A program made the position numbers and the translations under genes. A stretch of 64,000 nucleotides of DNA, from contig NC_087072.1 of NCBI RefSeq assembly GCF_026151205.1, positions 6,434,084 to 6,498,083 on the forward strand, read 5' to 3'. The notes below the pieces were generated by a model. That model had not been told where the DNA came from, made no database searches, and was given only the letters and a program-made list of their open reading frames with translations. Below are positions 45,509 to 57,009 of this stretch, in pieces (the stretch's first letter is position 1; every line of letters starts with the position of its first letter). The stretch is from Bolinopsis microptera (lineage: Eukaryota > Ctenophora > Tentaculata > Lobata > Bolinopsidae).

Positions 45509-46621
45509 TCAGAATGGCTGGTAACCATCCTGGTGTCGAGACTCAGCAGCAGTAGTAGAACCCGTCCCACTCAACACGTTCCAAAATGAGCGTCCATCAA
45601 CCTCGTCTGTTCTCCTTTTCCTTCTATCAACTCCTCCATTCATTCTAAGAAGCACTGTGTTACGAATCAAAGTGCCTAGTTTAGCTGTACCCCTCCAGTT
45701 AAGGTGGAGATAATCTGGTCGCTGGTCTCGGCCGATGTTTCTGGAGAACTGTTGGCTAAGAAGCCCAGCATCATCACAGAACCCACCGAACCCATCGACG
45801 TAAGTCACACCAAAATTTGAAGGGATCAGCTCTGTCAGAATAAGGCGGTTAAAGCAAACAACTTTTCTATTCAGTTCAGCAAGCTTTGTAGGCAGGGCTG
45901 GACAAACATATACATGTGCCTTAGGGTTAATAGCATGAATTTTCTCAATCTTTTTAATAAAGGGAATAAATACATTTCGTTTAATATCAGCTGTATTCTT
46001 GATCTCAGGTTTTTTAAGATCATTAATCGCACACATCAAAACAACGTTACGATAACCACATGTGACATATGGGTCAATCTGGTCAACCACTGGTGCAAAA
46101 TATTGCCTCCCAGGGAACCATTGTCCAAACGATTTCCTGGCATCTGACCCAAACTTAAGCCCCCCTGTATGACTGTCTCCTATGATGCACGTAGAGTTCT
46201 TGTTCCTGAAGCTAACTGAACGAAAAGTTAGGCTGTATCTGACCCCACCAGTTATTGCCCCATCCATGATACAGTGGCTGTAATACTCTTGGCTACTTCG
46301 TGTCATGCGATACATGGATCTTGGAACACATGGGTGGTCAAGGACTATATCATCCGTCTTCTTGTCAAAGAATTTTATGTTGCACTGGCCTCCGATGGAC
46401 ACAGTGAAAATTTCGGATTCGGGGTGGATGGTGGCTTCATCATCCGAATGTTTTGGTAGGGAGCCATCCTCTTTGAAGCGGTTGATCAGCAGACTATTGA
46501 TCTTCGGTTTCTCACCACTACAGAATGCCCCATTGATTTTGTCCATCAGTTTGGAGAAGCTAACCATTGATACAAAGGCCATAATCTTTCGCAAGCTCTT
46601 TAATATACACCTTGAAGCCAC
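45509..46621 (-). CDS. LINE ORF1: AlkB-like 2OG-Fe(II) dioxygenase fused to SGNH hydrolase
   Basis: The 370-residue frame is intact. Residues about 41-138 match the AlkB fold signature: INSLLINRF, HSDDE with H58-x-D60 (iron ligands), IFTVSIGG, Y114-S-H116 as third ligand, and R128-Y-S-L-T-F-R134, the family's RxNxTxR 2-oxoglutarate site with Ser for Asn. Residues about 143-325 match SGNH/GDSL hydrolases: IIGDSH (Ser150), CAIND (Asn200) and DYLH (Asp303, His306). The frame ends 7 bp upstream of the ORF2 finger coding region, in another frame. Esterase-type ORF1 proteins are known in CR1-clade LINEs. AlkB proteins remove alkyl groups from nucleic acids, including RNA of some plant viruses. An AlkB-SGNH ORF1 is not one I recognise. 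The start is uncertain: the first codon here is GTG, and Met14 is the first ATG. Confidence 0.8.
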   Translation of the reverse strand: MASRCILKSLRKIMAFVSMVSFSKLMDKINGAFCSGEKPKINSLLINRFKEDGSLPKHSDDEATIHPESEIFTVSIGGQCNIKFFDKKTDDIVLDHPCVPRSMYRMTRSSQEYYSHCIMDGAITGGVRYSLTFRSVSFRNKNSTCIIGDSHTGGLKFGSDARKSFGQWFPGRQYFAPVVDQIDPYVTCGYRNVVLMCAINDLKKPEIKNTADIKRNVFIPFIKKIEKIHAINPKAHVYVCPALPTKLAELNRKVVCFNRLILTELIPSNFGVTYVDGFGGFCDDAGLLSQQFSRNIGRDQRPDYLHLNWRGTAKLGTLIRNTVLLRMNGGVDRRKRRTDEVDGRSFWNVLSGTGSTTAAESRHQDGYQPF

Positions 46622-46742
46622 ATTTTATATCCTTGAACCACACAATATAAACTAAAGCATGTTTTAGTGTAGACTTTTTGTCACAACAAGACTGCAACCT
46701 ATAGTAACAACTATAAACAGAACCCCTAATGTCTACTAACAA

Positions 46743-47275
46743 ATTTCTTCTAGTCCTAAAATGAGCCCTGTCTCTAAAAACCTAACTGAACTAGCGTTTC
46801 GGTGTGTGCAAAAGCTTTCAGGCACGCGCATTCCTTGCCCCGTTAGTTACCTGTCCTTCCAAAACCAAACTAGCAGTCAAGGACAAAAAGTCATACACCA
46901 AATGGGCATTATATTTTATGAATTGTTACATCTTTTTAGTCTGTAAAATGTGCTAAAATTAAATTTCTTGTTTCATTGAATTTCTTGTTTCATTGACTTG
47001 ATTCATGCCCCAGTTTTTGTTTGGATAATGTCATTCTTTTTGTATGTCTGGAATGGACCAATTATACTTCAGAATAATGGCATTTCGAAATTTGTGTTTG
47101 TTCAGAATATATAAGCAATAAACCCAAGCTGTTTTAGTGGCAAGGCTGTCAACCACGATGATGCTCTTTTCTTGTGTTTCTTCAAGACGTTGTTTGGTCA
47201 AAAAATCAGATGTCTCTATAACCTCCTTAAGCTGCTCATGAAACCTGTTTTCTTTGCCATTTCGAAATCATGTTT
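46743..47275. other. Spacer upstream of a duplication
   Basis: No gene could be supported. There is a short duplicated phrase (AATTTCTTGTTTCATTGA, twice at 46961-46995). Small open frames have no recognisable features. Confidence 0.4.
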
Positions 47276-48019
47276 AGTTGTGGACACAACAAGAAAATTG
47301 AGAATAATCTTGTGCGAGGGTAGGCACCCAGATGTCGTTTCTAACCCAAATAAACTTTAAGGAGGCTTCTCATCAGTAGCCGCACCTCCTTACTCAGTTT
47401 CTGAACTGGAATTCTATGGGCTTCCAGACGGCCAGACCGAGTATTACCATCCCATCCTTCTAGAGTTCATCACAAGTAGCACCCACCTTGAAGATCTTTG
47501 ACACCCAGACACACCCCATTGGCGAACAAACTTTGGATATAATCTTACATGCTCCCGAAGGAATCCCTGGTTTATGGTCTTTCTCATCGTCACCAGCACT
47601 TTCACTAGGTCACCAGCTCTTTCACTGAAGTCATCAGCCCTTTCACTGAAGTCATCAGATGTGACTCTGATCAACGGTATAGTTGTGGACACAACAAGAA
47701 AATTGAGAATAATCTTGTGCGAGGGTAGGGACCCAGATGTCGTTTCTAACCCAAATAAACTTTAAGGAGGCTTCTCATCAGTAGCCGCACCTCCTTACTC
47801 GGTTTCTGAACTGGAATTCTATGGGCTTCCAGACGGCCAGACCGAGTATTACCATCCCATCCTTCTAGAGTTCATCACAAGTAGCACCCACCTTGAAGAT
47901 CTTTGACACCCAGACACACCCCATTGGCGAACAAACTTTGGATATAATCTTACATGCTCCCGAAGGAATCCCTGGTTTATGGTCTTTCTCATCGTCACCA
48001 GCACTTTCACTAGGTCACC
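47276..48019. repeat. Recent 339-bp tandem duplication, period 405 bp
   Basis: The segment 47276-47614 recurs at 47681-48019 with only about two differences (CACC/GACC and CTCAG/CTCGG). The 66-bp separator carries a 21-bp micro-repeat (CCTTTCACTGAAGTCATCAG) next to the shared end. A minus-strand open frame across it (48268-47849, about 139 codons) ends in a stretch like a decayed transposon or LINE tail but cannot be identified. Confidence 0.85.
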
Positions 48020-48501
48020 TAGTTTTTGCGAGGAGGCCTTGGCAGATTTCCAGGTATTCACGAATTCTTCCCTCATATTATGACTGATTTGGATGGAGAG
48101 TTTAGATTTTGAGGAAGATGAGTGGGGGAAGTTGTATTTGATTAGAAGCTTTGAGATGCTGGTATACCAAGGAAGGCCCAGCATGATCTGTTCGTGAAAT
48201 ATAGCTATGATCTCTCTTTCAAGTGGTGAAATTTCAGGATTTAGATGATCATTTATTGCAGCATCCAAGGGCTTGAAATTTTCACTCTTTCCATTTATCG
48301 TTCTTTGTAAATATGTGCACCACCTGCAGATGTCTTTTCTGTAAGCAGTAAGAGCTTAGAGCAAGCTCGAGTTCTTCTTCAACATCTTTCACCCATGACT
48401 TTAATTTGCATCAAATCAATGAGCTTAAAGTTAAGTCTGTTTTGGCTCAAATTTTTACAGAAGACCTAATAGTCCGATTAATAGCATGCATCTTTTAGGG
48501 A
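48020..48501. other. Upstream region of LicD-like copy 1
   Basis: It holds the 5' part of an unidentified minus-strand open frame (to 48268) and the presumed promoter of copy 1. No TATA box or conserved motif shared with copies 2 and 3 was recognised. Confidence 0.35.
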
Positions 48502-51053
48502 ATGAACTTCCTTTATCCCCAAGGCATAGACTTTACCAACTTTAAAGTAAAGAATGTGGTATATTGGAGGATTCTTACAAATCGTGTATGGAAAGTGTTC
48601 TGTCTATTTGCATTCTGCTTTGGCATCTTTGTTTGGATCAATCTAAGGTAAACAGCTTGTTTTATAACGGCAAATATTAATTATTTGTTTCATTGTCAAT
48701 TAAACTGATTTGCTGTGTTCAAGCCTACTCATAATGCCTTAAGATTTCTAGAATTATTTGTCTACCATCTTGCTCTTTTGTCCTGCATTGAAGGTTTGTG
48801 TTACATTTCAGGTGGAGTAGTTGGTACGGAACAGAACTAGAACCAAGATGTCAAGTGCCTGAAGAAGAGTTGGAAGATATGAGAATGATTGGACGTGAGA
48901 CTAAAGATATTCTTGATAAGCATAGTAAGTGGTTTGTATTTATTCTGATTTTCATATATGTTTAATATGTAAATGTGCAATAAATGGGGTAAAATTTTTA
49001 AATTACAGCCATTTAAAATCCCAACAATCTCTTTGCATCATCTCCTGTAGTTAGAGAGACCAAAATGTTTCAGTAACCAGTGATACTAAATTTTTATGAT
49101 TTTATCTTCAGCTACCAATGAATTCACAGGGTGAAATGTGCCTAAAGAACCATTTTTGTCAAGATTTTATTCATTGCTATTTCAGATATGACGTATGTGT
49201 TAGGATTTGGATCATTATGGGGGGCTCTCAGAATTGGAGATATCCTACCTTGGGATATTGATATTGATATTCGTAAGTTTAACTTAAACTATGTTCAACA
49301 ATTTCTCGAGTTTTTTGAGTTTATCAATCAAATTGTTAATTGAACAATTCTTCCTGCAGTTGTGATATTGGATAGACATTCAGATATTAGAGGAACAATT
49401 GATGGTTTAATAGTTGAGATGAAAGAACAGGGTATGGATGTTTATTACCGTGACTGGGTTGGTATTATTCAGGGTTACTCCCCTGTCTACAAATCACAGG
49501 TATGAACAATTCATGATAAGTTTATCAATCCTCTTATTTTTGAAGCACTGTTGTGTTAATTGACTTGTCATAAGTTTTTAATCTACCAAGCATTACATAG
49601 ACTTCCCATATTATAATAGTTGAGTCAGTTTTAGTCTTTGATATTGACTTCACTTTTTTCTGAATTCCTGTACCATTCTTACATAATAATACCATAATAA
49701 TCATACAAATCCAGTACCCCGAGAGTTTAGCACGCTGTTAACTAACACACCTCGTTATTACTGAAAGGTTCATGAATGGGTTAGGAGGGTATTGCATTCT
49801 GCACATGCATGTATGCATATCCACATTGTATTATTTGATCATTATTTCAACATACATTTAAAATTGGAGGACAGGGGAAGAAAAGCGTCGATATTTTAGA
49901 TACACTGGAACTTACTAAGAAAGATAACAAACTTTGTTAACCCATCTGCTGACTTACAAAAAGTAATGTTTCCGGGCTGCCAAACCTTCATCTTAATATT
50001 AGCAATGTTTGCATGATGCATTGAATATCTGTAATGCATTTCTTACGATTTTGTACCTGTAAAGTTAATCTTTTAATTGATGAAACTTGTGTCCTGTGTC
50101 TGTCAAAATAAAGTTCAGATATCACATTAATTTTATTGTTCTCTTTTATGTGGACCTCTGTTTACAACAAAAATGCAAATACAATGATGTGTCGGGATTA
50201 AACATGAAGTAATTCATGTCTCTCGGACACCGATCAGTATATGTATGAGTATCTTAAGAGTTTTCGGACGTTATCTGTATTTGAAAGACATTTATATTAT
50301 ATACATACATTATTATTTGACTGTTTCACACTTTTCACATTTCATCATTTTATTACTAGGTGGAGGTGATGTTATTGAGACTTTGGGCGGCCAAAATACT
50401 CCTGTTCTGAAAGTTGTCCTCTGTACTTGTTTCACTGACCCACGCTTTTTAGCATTTATACTTTTCGGCCCATTTTGTTCGATATGCTGTACATTTTTAT
50501 ACTTGCTATTTTGTAAAAGTTTCAAATCAAATCAAACTGTAATCCGACATCCCTTGAATGCTGACAATCGACCCTCTTTCCTCTTCAGCTTGACGTGTCA
50601 TTTTGGTGTGACTACTATGGCATGGGAATAATGCACAGATGTTCGGGGTGGGAGTCTTGGTTTTTCTTTATTCACCACAGATACAATTTTGCCTTTCCAG
50701 CAAGACTTGTAAAAACACCTCTTCCCACCCTTAATTTCGTAAAAAGGTAATATATAAGGTTTATCAAAAGTAGTGGTTCACGAATAAATACAAAACTGTA
50801 GATTCATATAGAATAAGCTGCTTCTTTATTTCTGAATAGTGGTTCTTACATACCATTGTTACCATTCCTGAACCACACCCGCAACCTAGTTTTCAAACTA
50901 ATCGCTTCAAAATTAAACGTTTTTTAAAGCCTTTAAAATCACAGTCAATAACCTCATCTCAGAAATTGGACTGTTCCCAGAGAAGGAATAGAACTGCAGA
51001 AATACCACTATCCAAAAGATTGGTGGAAAGTGGCTAAACCAAGGGGATGTTAG
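48502..51053 (+). CDS. LicD/fukutin-family transferase, copy 1
   Basis: Six exons: 48502-48647, 48812-48924, 49186-49272, 49360-49499, 50589-50746, 50963-51053; 735 nt with stop, 244 aa. The N-terminus is cytosolic-type, followed by a single membrane anchor (about residues 32-46, VFCLFAFCFGIFVWI), so it is a Golgi/ER type II membrane protein. The catalytic part shows the LicD signature: LGFGSLWGALRIGDILPWDIDIDI, with a DxDxD metal site at Asp110, 112 and 114. Downstream conserved blocks include GMDVYYRDWVGIIQGYSPVY, FWCDYYG, RCSGWE, FPARLVKTPLPTL and YPKDWWKVAKPRGC. The family transfers phosphorylated alditol or choline groups from CDP donors; fukutin and FKRP add ribitol phosphate to glycans. 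The substrate here is unknown. Introns are GT-AG. The last exon shares an 81-bp identical stretch with copy 3. Confidence 0.92.
49500..50588. other. Intron 4 of LicD-like copy 1
   Basis: A 1.09-kb intron without recognised genes. A small plus-strand frame (50245-50631) overlaps the start of exon 5 and reads hydrophobic stretches near 50440-50530. It has no domain support and is interpreted as chance or as a decayed repeat. Confidence 0.4.
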
Positions 51054-52525
51054 GACCAAATTTAGCGATTTATTTGTTATGTGACCCGGAGTTCCATTTA
51101 GTTCTACAAATATATTTGTATAATTTTTGTGTTTTGTATTGGCCCTCCCATGATAGGCATACTTTTTAGTGTTGTATATCGTATCCAGTAGTTTTTGCAA
51201 TATCTTAGCTTGAGTTAGCTCTACCAACATTGTTAGACCGATGTTCTGATTTGATATTGCAATCTGCATGCTACCAGCTGGGATTGGGATTTTATTATAA
51301 ATCAGCTGAGCTGATTTATAATGAAATCCCAATTTACCGTGCCCCGATATATCATGAACTCGGAATTACCAGGAAGTTATACTAGTTTAAATCATAACTC
51401 CGGATTTTTAATTTTTCGAAGAAGTTTGGCTGTACAATTCTGGTAAATCGGGGTATCACTGTATTAAAACAATCATTGTCGCCGACTAGATTACTTATTT
51501 AACTTTATTCAAGAAAGTTGCTTGTAAACTTATATTTGTTGTCTTGGGTATTTAATATATATATACATTTCTGTTTTGTATTAGATTATTAAACCGATCG
51601 AGATATATATTATATAATATACTCATTGTTTATCAAGTCATGACTGTTTTAATTTGATATCAATGTAGTAATATGTACATTGTGTACTTGAGTGTAGATT
51701 CAAAATGGGTTGATTAGATATATATATATATCCAATATCCATGGCCATGTATGTTGTGCAGAAAGTAAATTTATCAACTCAACGTCTATGGTGACGACTA
51801 TTTACCAAGAAACTATCACAACCCTTATCATAGACAGAATTCTAACCCAAACACGTATCTTAGTTTCCTGGCGATCAATATTTATAAATAAGTAATAAAT
51901 AGATTATAGAATCCACTTAACATCAATTATATAAACTTTTAGTTTCGCTACATGAGTTTATCATAGTTATAAGAGTTAATATTATCATTTAAAGTGTAAG
52001 TTGACATTCTGTTTAAAGTTTTATAAATAAATATACTTTAACGAGATTTCTTAGCGTTATCAATTTACAGTAAGGGGACACAGCAGTTCTAAGACCGATT
52101 AGTGCATTTTTGTTTGATAAGTAGTTCTAGTCACTGCTTATCAGCTTTACTAAAGTGTTTAGTTTGTTTCATACTATACTATAATTTTCCGAGTGGAGTT
52201 GTACCGTTGCTACGAATTTTGACTGATTAAATGTTGCCTTTGTTACAATTTTTACGTTTGAGTTAATAAACTATGATGATTATTATATATGAATTTTACT
52301 TGATAGAGTGCTTAACTTAATGTTAAATGTTTTTACAGGCTCTAATGAGTAATGATGTAGTTTTACGAAGATTTCAAGCCTTACGTTGTGTGTTTCCCTT
52401 CGTATTCAAAAGCATTATATTGTAAACAGTATTTCGAAATAGCTATGATAGATAGTTCTCAAATTATCCGTTCAGAATTATTGTTGAGGATGATGAGTAG
52501 TTGATAACTCACAATTTTTGAAGCT
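51054..52525. other. Intergenic between LicD copies 1 and 2, with pogo-type MITE end
   Basis: AT-rich. The stretch 51311-51470 contains words like ATTTACCGTGCCCCGA and ends TAAATCGGGGTATCACTGTA, the same end as the MITE at 4413-4594, so a related, partly decayed element lies here. Several TA-rich tracts (51600-51620, 51715-51735) are present. No gene was found. Confidence 0.5.
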
Positions 52526-55175
52526 ATGGACTTTCTTTATCCCAAAGACATATCGACCAAAAACTTTACAACGAAGAATAAGTTATACTGGAAGATTCTT
52601 ACAGATCGTATATGGAAAGTGCTTTTTATGCTGGCCTTCTGTTTTGGATTCTATTGCTGGATAAATATAAGGTAAACTTTACCTTGATATTTCATTTGCA
52701 TACATTTTGTTTCCTTAACTCCGAAGGAAAAGAATGACTTTTTAAATTGAACCTCCACCCGGTGTTTTAATTATTTGCCCCGTTAAATTAAAATTCGTTA
52801 TATTGCAGATGGAGTACTTGGTATGGGACTCAATTAGAACCTAGATGTCAAGTTCCTGAAGAGGAGTTAGAAGATATGAGACTGATTGGACGTCAAACAA
52901 AAGATATCCTTGATAAGCATAGTTAGTTTGAATGATTGTACAATAATATCGATATGGAACATGAACCTAATTCATTTTTGCCGAATGTGATCACTTTTGA
53001 TTTCTGTGTTCACTGTTCATGACGTTATTATATTTCAGATATGACGTATGCATTAGGATTTGGTTCATTATGGGGAGCTCTAAGACATGGTGACATTTTA
53101 CCGTGGGATATTGATATTGATCTTAGTAAGTAAAAGTTTTCTTTAAGTGACCGTTCTTTGAATATGTTAATTCTTACTCCCTACATAAAACAGTGTATCT
53201 GTGTAGTGTGTAATAAGTCAATCGCTCATTGATCTAATGTTCAATCCATAAAACTTCAACAAATTTTTAAAATTTCAGGTTAAAGCTTTTACGAGTTACA
53301 ATGATGCGATATATATGCAGTCGATTTAATTAATTAGTTCATGATACAGATTGGTCTACAATTTAAATCAGTCTTTTAAAACCCTTTCTAATGCAGTTGT
53401 TGTATTGGATAGAAATTCTGACATCAAAGGAACGATTGATTGGCTAAAGAAGGAGATGGAAGCTCAGGGTATGGAAGTGTATTACCGAGATTGGATCGGT
53501 ATTATCCAGGGTTATTCTCCCGTCTACAAATCACAGGTACGATCAAAGCTAGACTATGAAAGGGTGTAGCATATGTCTTGAAATTGAAGCAAATATGATA
53601 ATCATCGTATCGTTAGAATTTAGATTCAATGCTATTGATACTATAAAATTACATTGATATATTACTCGCACATTGGGCTGAGGACCCCAGGCCCAAGTCA
53701 CAGTGCAATTGAAATTCCTATAATTGTCCTGGAAAGTGAAATGAAATTCACAGGCATTCGCTTCTTGACCATATAACATCCTCTGACAGTTAAACAATTT
53801 ACCTTAATGTAACTATATTGTCTAAATATAAATTGATAAAAAGTATAATTAATAAAATATGTTAAATAAAGTGTGTGTGTTTATAATTATGATTTATGGT
53901 ACATTGTTATTTATTATATTTATATTTTAGGCTGTAACCTTATTAGTTCAATGGAATAAACCTAGCATGCCTTGGTTGCAGCATCGCTTCACTTATAGGT
54001 GCATTTAGGGCCCGATGTAATTGCTATGATCAGTTTACTGGTCAACTGGTGTTTCGGTGTCCCTTATTTTGTTTACACTCGGTCACTTGTCAAGGCATGT
54101 AAGGTCATTCGGCGATATTTTCTTTGAAATAAAATGATGTATTTGTGTAACAATTTGAAAGTTTATTGATAAAAAAAAAAAAAATAACCAGCGCTACAAT
54201 TCTTCTGATGACAATTCTTGAACTAACTTTTCTTTGTTTCCTTAGCTTGATGTGACGTTTTGGTGTGACTACTACGGCACCGGGACAATGTTCAGGTGTT
54301 CGGGGTGGGAACAGTTCATCTTCTTTGTTAATTACAGATATCATTACATCTTCCCAGCCAGACTTGTAAAGCCACCTCTTCCCACCCTTAATTTTATTAA
54401 TAGGTCAGTGGCGGAATGTGGCAGATTGCTTTTGGTTTTAATGCATTAGTACCAAGGTTTTTAGTTTGGGAATAACGTTAATATACTGGTTACTTAAAGA
54501 ACACAAGTTTGTCTATTCTAACCTTGGTTTTGCTCAAATAAAGTTATCAACCATACAGATGAGGATGAGTTGAGTGTATTATTTAGAGCGATTTCCATCA
54601 ATAAGTTAACTGTTAAAGTCTTTAGCAACGAATATACAAAGGACAAATGAAACAACCAACATGTAATTAACAAACGGCCGCTTCGGCAACAATTAGCACT
54701 CAACAAGGTACAACTGAGCTTAGAATTACACTGACCCTTTTTCTAGTAGGCTATTGTATTGACAAAGCTAAACACCAAGCTAGGAAACTGATACCTAGCT
54801 TTCCTTCAAATCTCATGAGATGAAGCTTTGTGTGAAAGCTTTGTTTATACAGTGCTTACTGTAGAATTGGAGGCTGGTGTTTATCTTGTTAGAAGCCGAG
54901 TGTCGATACTTGCCAAAACGTTGGTTATTATTTTACTCGTCTCATTTTCCTTCTTATTTTCGTATGCTAGTTGCTTGTTGAGAGACGTAAAGTTAGACAT
55001 GAAAGTTGCTCCAAATGGTTTAACTTTACATCTCGAAAACAGTTTGTTGACTTGTTATTTGTTTTTTAGTTTATTTCATTACAGGTCGTGGCCAGTGCCG
55101 AGAAATGGTATAGAAATACAGAAAATACACTATCCGAATGATTGGTGGAAGGTGGCTAAACCAAAGGGCTGTTAG
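52526..55175 (+). CDS. LicD/fukutin-family transferase, copy 2
   Basis: Six exons: 52526-52671, 52809-52921, 53039-53125, 53397-53536, 54246-54403, 55085-55175. Exon lengths are 146, 113, 87, 140, 158 and 91 nt, identical to copies 1 and 3; 244 aa. N-terminal MDFLYPKDISTKNF is followed by one membrane anchor (FMLAFCFGFYCWI). The LicD core is YALGFGSLWGALRHGDILPWDIDIDL with Asp110, 112 and 114. GMEVYYRDWIGIIQGYSPVY, FWCDYYGTGTMFRCSGWE and NDWWKVAKPKGC follow. The donor of intron 2 is GTTAGT. No disabling mutation was seen. The last exon is clearly diverged from copies 1 and 3. Confidence 0.92.
53537..54245. other. Intron 4 of LicD-like copy 2
   Basis: No exon is required here. A poly(A) run is at about 54171-54184. 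Nothing else was recognised. Confidence 0.4.
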
Positions 55176-55818
55176 GACCAAGTTTATGTTGTAAAGTTGT
55201 AATTTGTTGCTTACTCATCATCCCTGAACATGCTTAATATGATCCTGATTCACGAGCTCCATTCACCACCTTTATCATGCCTTATCAGATAGTATCTTAA
55301 GTGAATATTACTTGCATTATTAGGAATGAAGTACCTGTGGCGCTTTTAGGTTTTAGCCAAACGAATATCATTGCAATGGTTGCTTTTTACGTGTAAATTT
55401 TAAATTATCAATATTTTATCATCTTCTTTTGTTTTTTCATGTATGGCTATTGGCTGTGTATAATTTGATTCTGTTCTATTCTACGAACAATTTATTTTTG
55501 TATCTTAATAACTACTGTTATGTTTTTAGAAGAAAATGTTAATTATTTTAATTATTTTTGCATGAAAGATTTTGTTGTATCTTAATCATTTTTTGTATCT
55601 TAATCATTTTAATTTTTTGATTATTTTAATGCTTTTTAATCTTTTGATTCTTATTTCTTAATCTTTTATTTTTCTAACTCTGAAGAAAGACTTTCAAAAA
55701 GCAGACAGAACCTTGATAATCTGAATTTTATGTCCTGATAATATGACATTCATATCTTTTTGTTCTTCTTAGATTAAGTATTGGAGCTTTTTATCTTATA
55801 AATTTATTCATCTCAATT
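55176..55818. other. 3' flank of LicD-like copy 2
   Basis: T-rich, with degenerate repeats of TTTTTGTATCTTAATCATT at about 55560-55640. No gene was found. Confidence 0.4.
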
Positions 55819-55968
55819 AGGGGTCGTTCGCATATTACGTAATCACTTTTTGAACAATTTGTACCCCCCCTCCGTTATCTATTTTACACATAGCTATTGA
55901 TTACTAGCTTAATCATTTGGAAACCCCCTCCCCCCACGGCTGATTACGTAATATGTGAACGACCCCTT
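55819..55968. mobile_element. 150-bp palindromic MITE
   Basis: Ends AGGGGTCGTTCGCATATTAC and GTAATATGTGAACGACCCCT are inverted copies that continue into CGTAATCA and TGATTACG. The interior has C-rich stretches. The size and fold-back ends fit a MITE. Elements with GGGGTCGTTCACATATTACG ends are familiar from other invertebrates. The target duplication was not resolved. Confidence 0.75.
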
Positions 55969-56179
55969 GTGCTGCGCAGTTAATCTCGATATAATCAATA
56001 ATAATAATAAAACATAATAAATTGCAAACTGTAAACAAATTGTTTTTGATTGCTGAGTTTTTAATGAGAAAAATGGCATAATATGTGCAATTGGTTCAGA
56101 ATTTTTGTTATTATATTCACTGTGTTTTTTATTTAAAGTTAAGCGAAGTTATTGTAGCCGATAATTCTCTTTGGGGAAA

Positions 56180-57009
56180 TTGGTCGTTTAGCTCCGGACA
56201 GTCTATGCAACGTCTATGCAACGTCCGTGCAACAACAAAAGAACCGTCTATGCAACGTCTATGCAACGTCCCTGCACAATGAACACTCTATGCACACTCC
56301 CTGCACGGTCAGTCTATGCAACGTCTATGCAACGTCTATGCAACGTCCCTGCACAGTACCATATGAACACCGGCTACTAGCCGGCTACTAGCCGGCTAGT
56401 AGCCACTTTTGTAATAACAGCTCCTCAACTTCACATTAACAACCGGCTACTAACCGGCACTTGAAAAGTGGTCACTAGCCGGCTACTAACCGGCTACTAG
56501 CCGGCTAGTGACCACAAAGTGGCTACTAACCGGCTACTAAGCGGTCACTAGCCGGCTATTAGCCGAGCTCTAAAGCAGACCTATTAGTAGCCGGTTCTAA
56601 ACCGGCTAGTGACCGGTTAGTAGCCGGTTAGTAGCCACTTGGTGGTTACTAGCCGGTTAGTAGCCGGTTAGTAGCCGGTTAGTAGCCGGCTAGTGACCGC
56701 TTTCTAAGTGCCGGCTAGTAGCCGGTTTGGAACCGGCTACTAGTAGGTCTGCTTTAGAGCTCGGCTACTAGCCGGCTAGTAGCCGGCTAGTAGCCGGCTA
56801 GTAGCCGGTGTTCATATGGTACTGTGCAGGGACGTTGCATAGACGTTGCATAGACGTTGCATAGACGTTGCATAGACTGACCGTGCAGGGAGTGTGCATA
56901 GAGTGTTCATTGTGCAGGGACGTTGCATAGACGTTGCATAGACGGTTCTTTTGTTGTTGCATGGACGTTGCATAGACGTTGCATAGACTGTCCGGAGCTA
57001 AACGACCAA
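56180..57009. repeat. Giant foldback built from short repeats
   Basis: An approximately 830-bp near-palindrome. The outer arms begin TGGTCGTTTAGCTCCGGACA and are made of ACGTCTATGCA-type units (GTCTATGCAACGTCTATGCA, CGTCCCTGCACA) out to about 56350; the inner arms are arrays of the 7- to 11-bp words AGCCGGCTACT, AACCGGCTA and GTAGCCGGTT to a centre near 56635-56645. The right arm (about 56645-57009) mirrors the left in reverse order. No coding potential. A cruciform- or hairpin-forming foldback transposon is the likeliest identity. Confidence 0.9.

Larger units (their letters stand above)
40964..46742 (-). mobile_element. CR1-like LINE with AlkB-SGNH ORF1, interrupted by a hAT element
   Basis: Reading the minus strand from about 46742 to 40964, the element has an ORF1 (45509-46621) and an ORF2 made of a PHD-like finger, an endonuclease (45502-43763) and a reverse transcriptase (42581-40964). 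A 1173-bp hAT element with its 8-bp target duplication lies between the two halves of ORF2. A second LINE fragment at 38721-39592 belongs to the same family. ORF2 also carries a frameshift and a mutated catalytic residue, so this copy is dead. The exact ends were not determined. Confidence 0.85.

Noticed and set aside
47849-48268. Minus-strand gene of 139 codons
   Set aside because: Its 3' half lies in a duplicated segment and there is no recognised domain, so it is treated as decayed repeat sequence.
50245-50631. Extra exon or gene in intron 4 of LicD copy 1
   Set aside because: No equivalent in copies 2 and 3 and no recognisable domain.
53351-53569. Small separate gene in LicD copy 2
   Set aside because: It is exon 4 of that gene read with flanking intron sequence; splice sites and copies 1 and 3 show the true structure.
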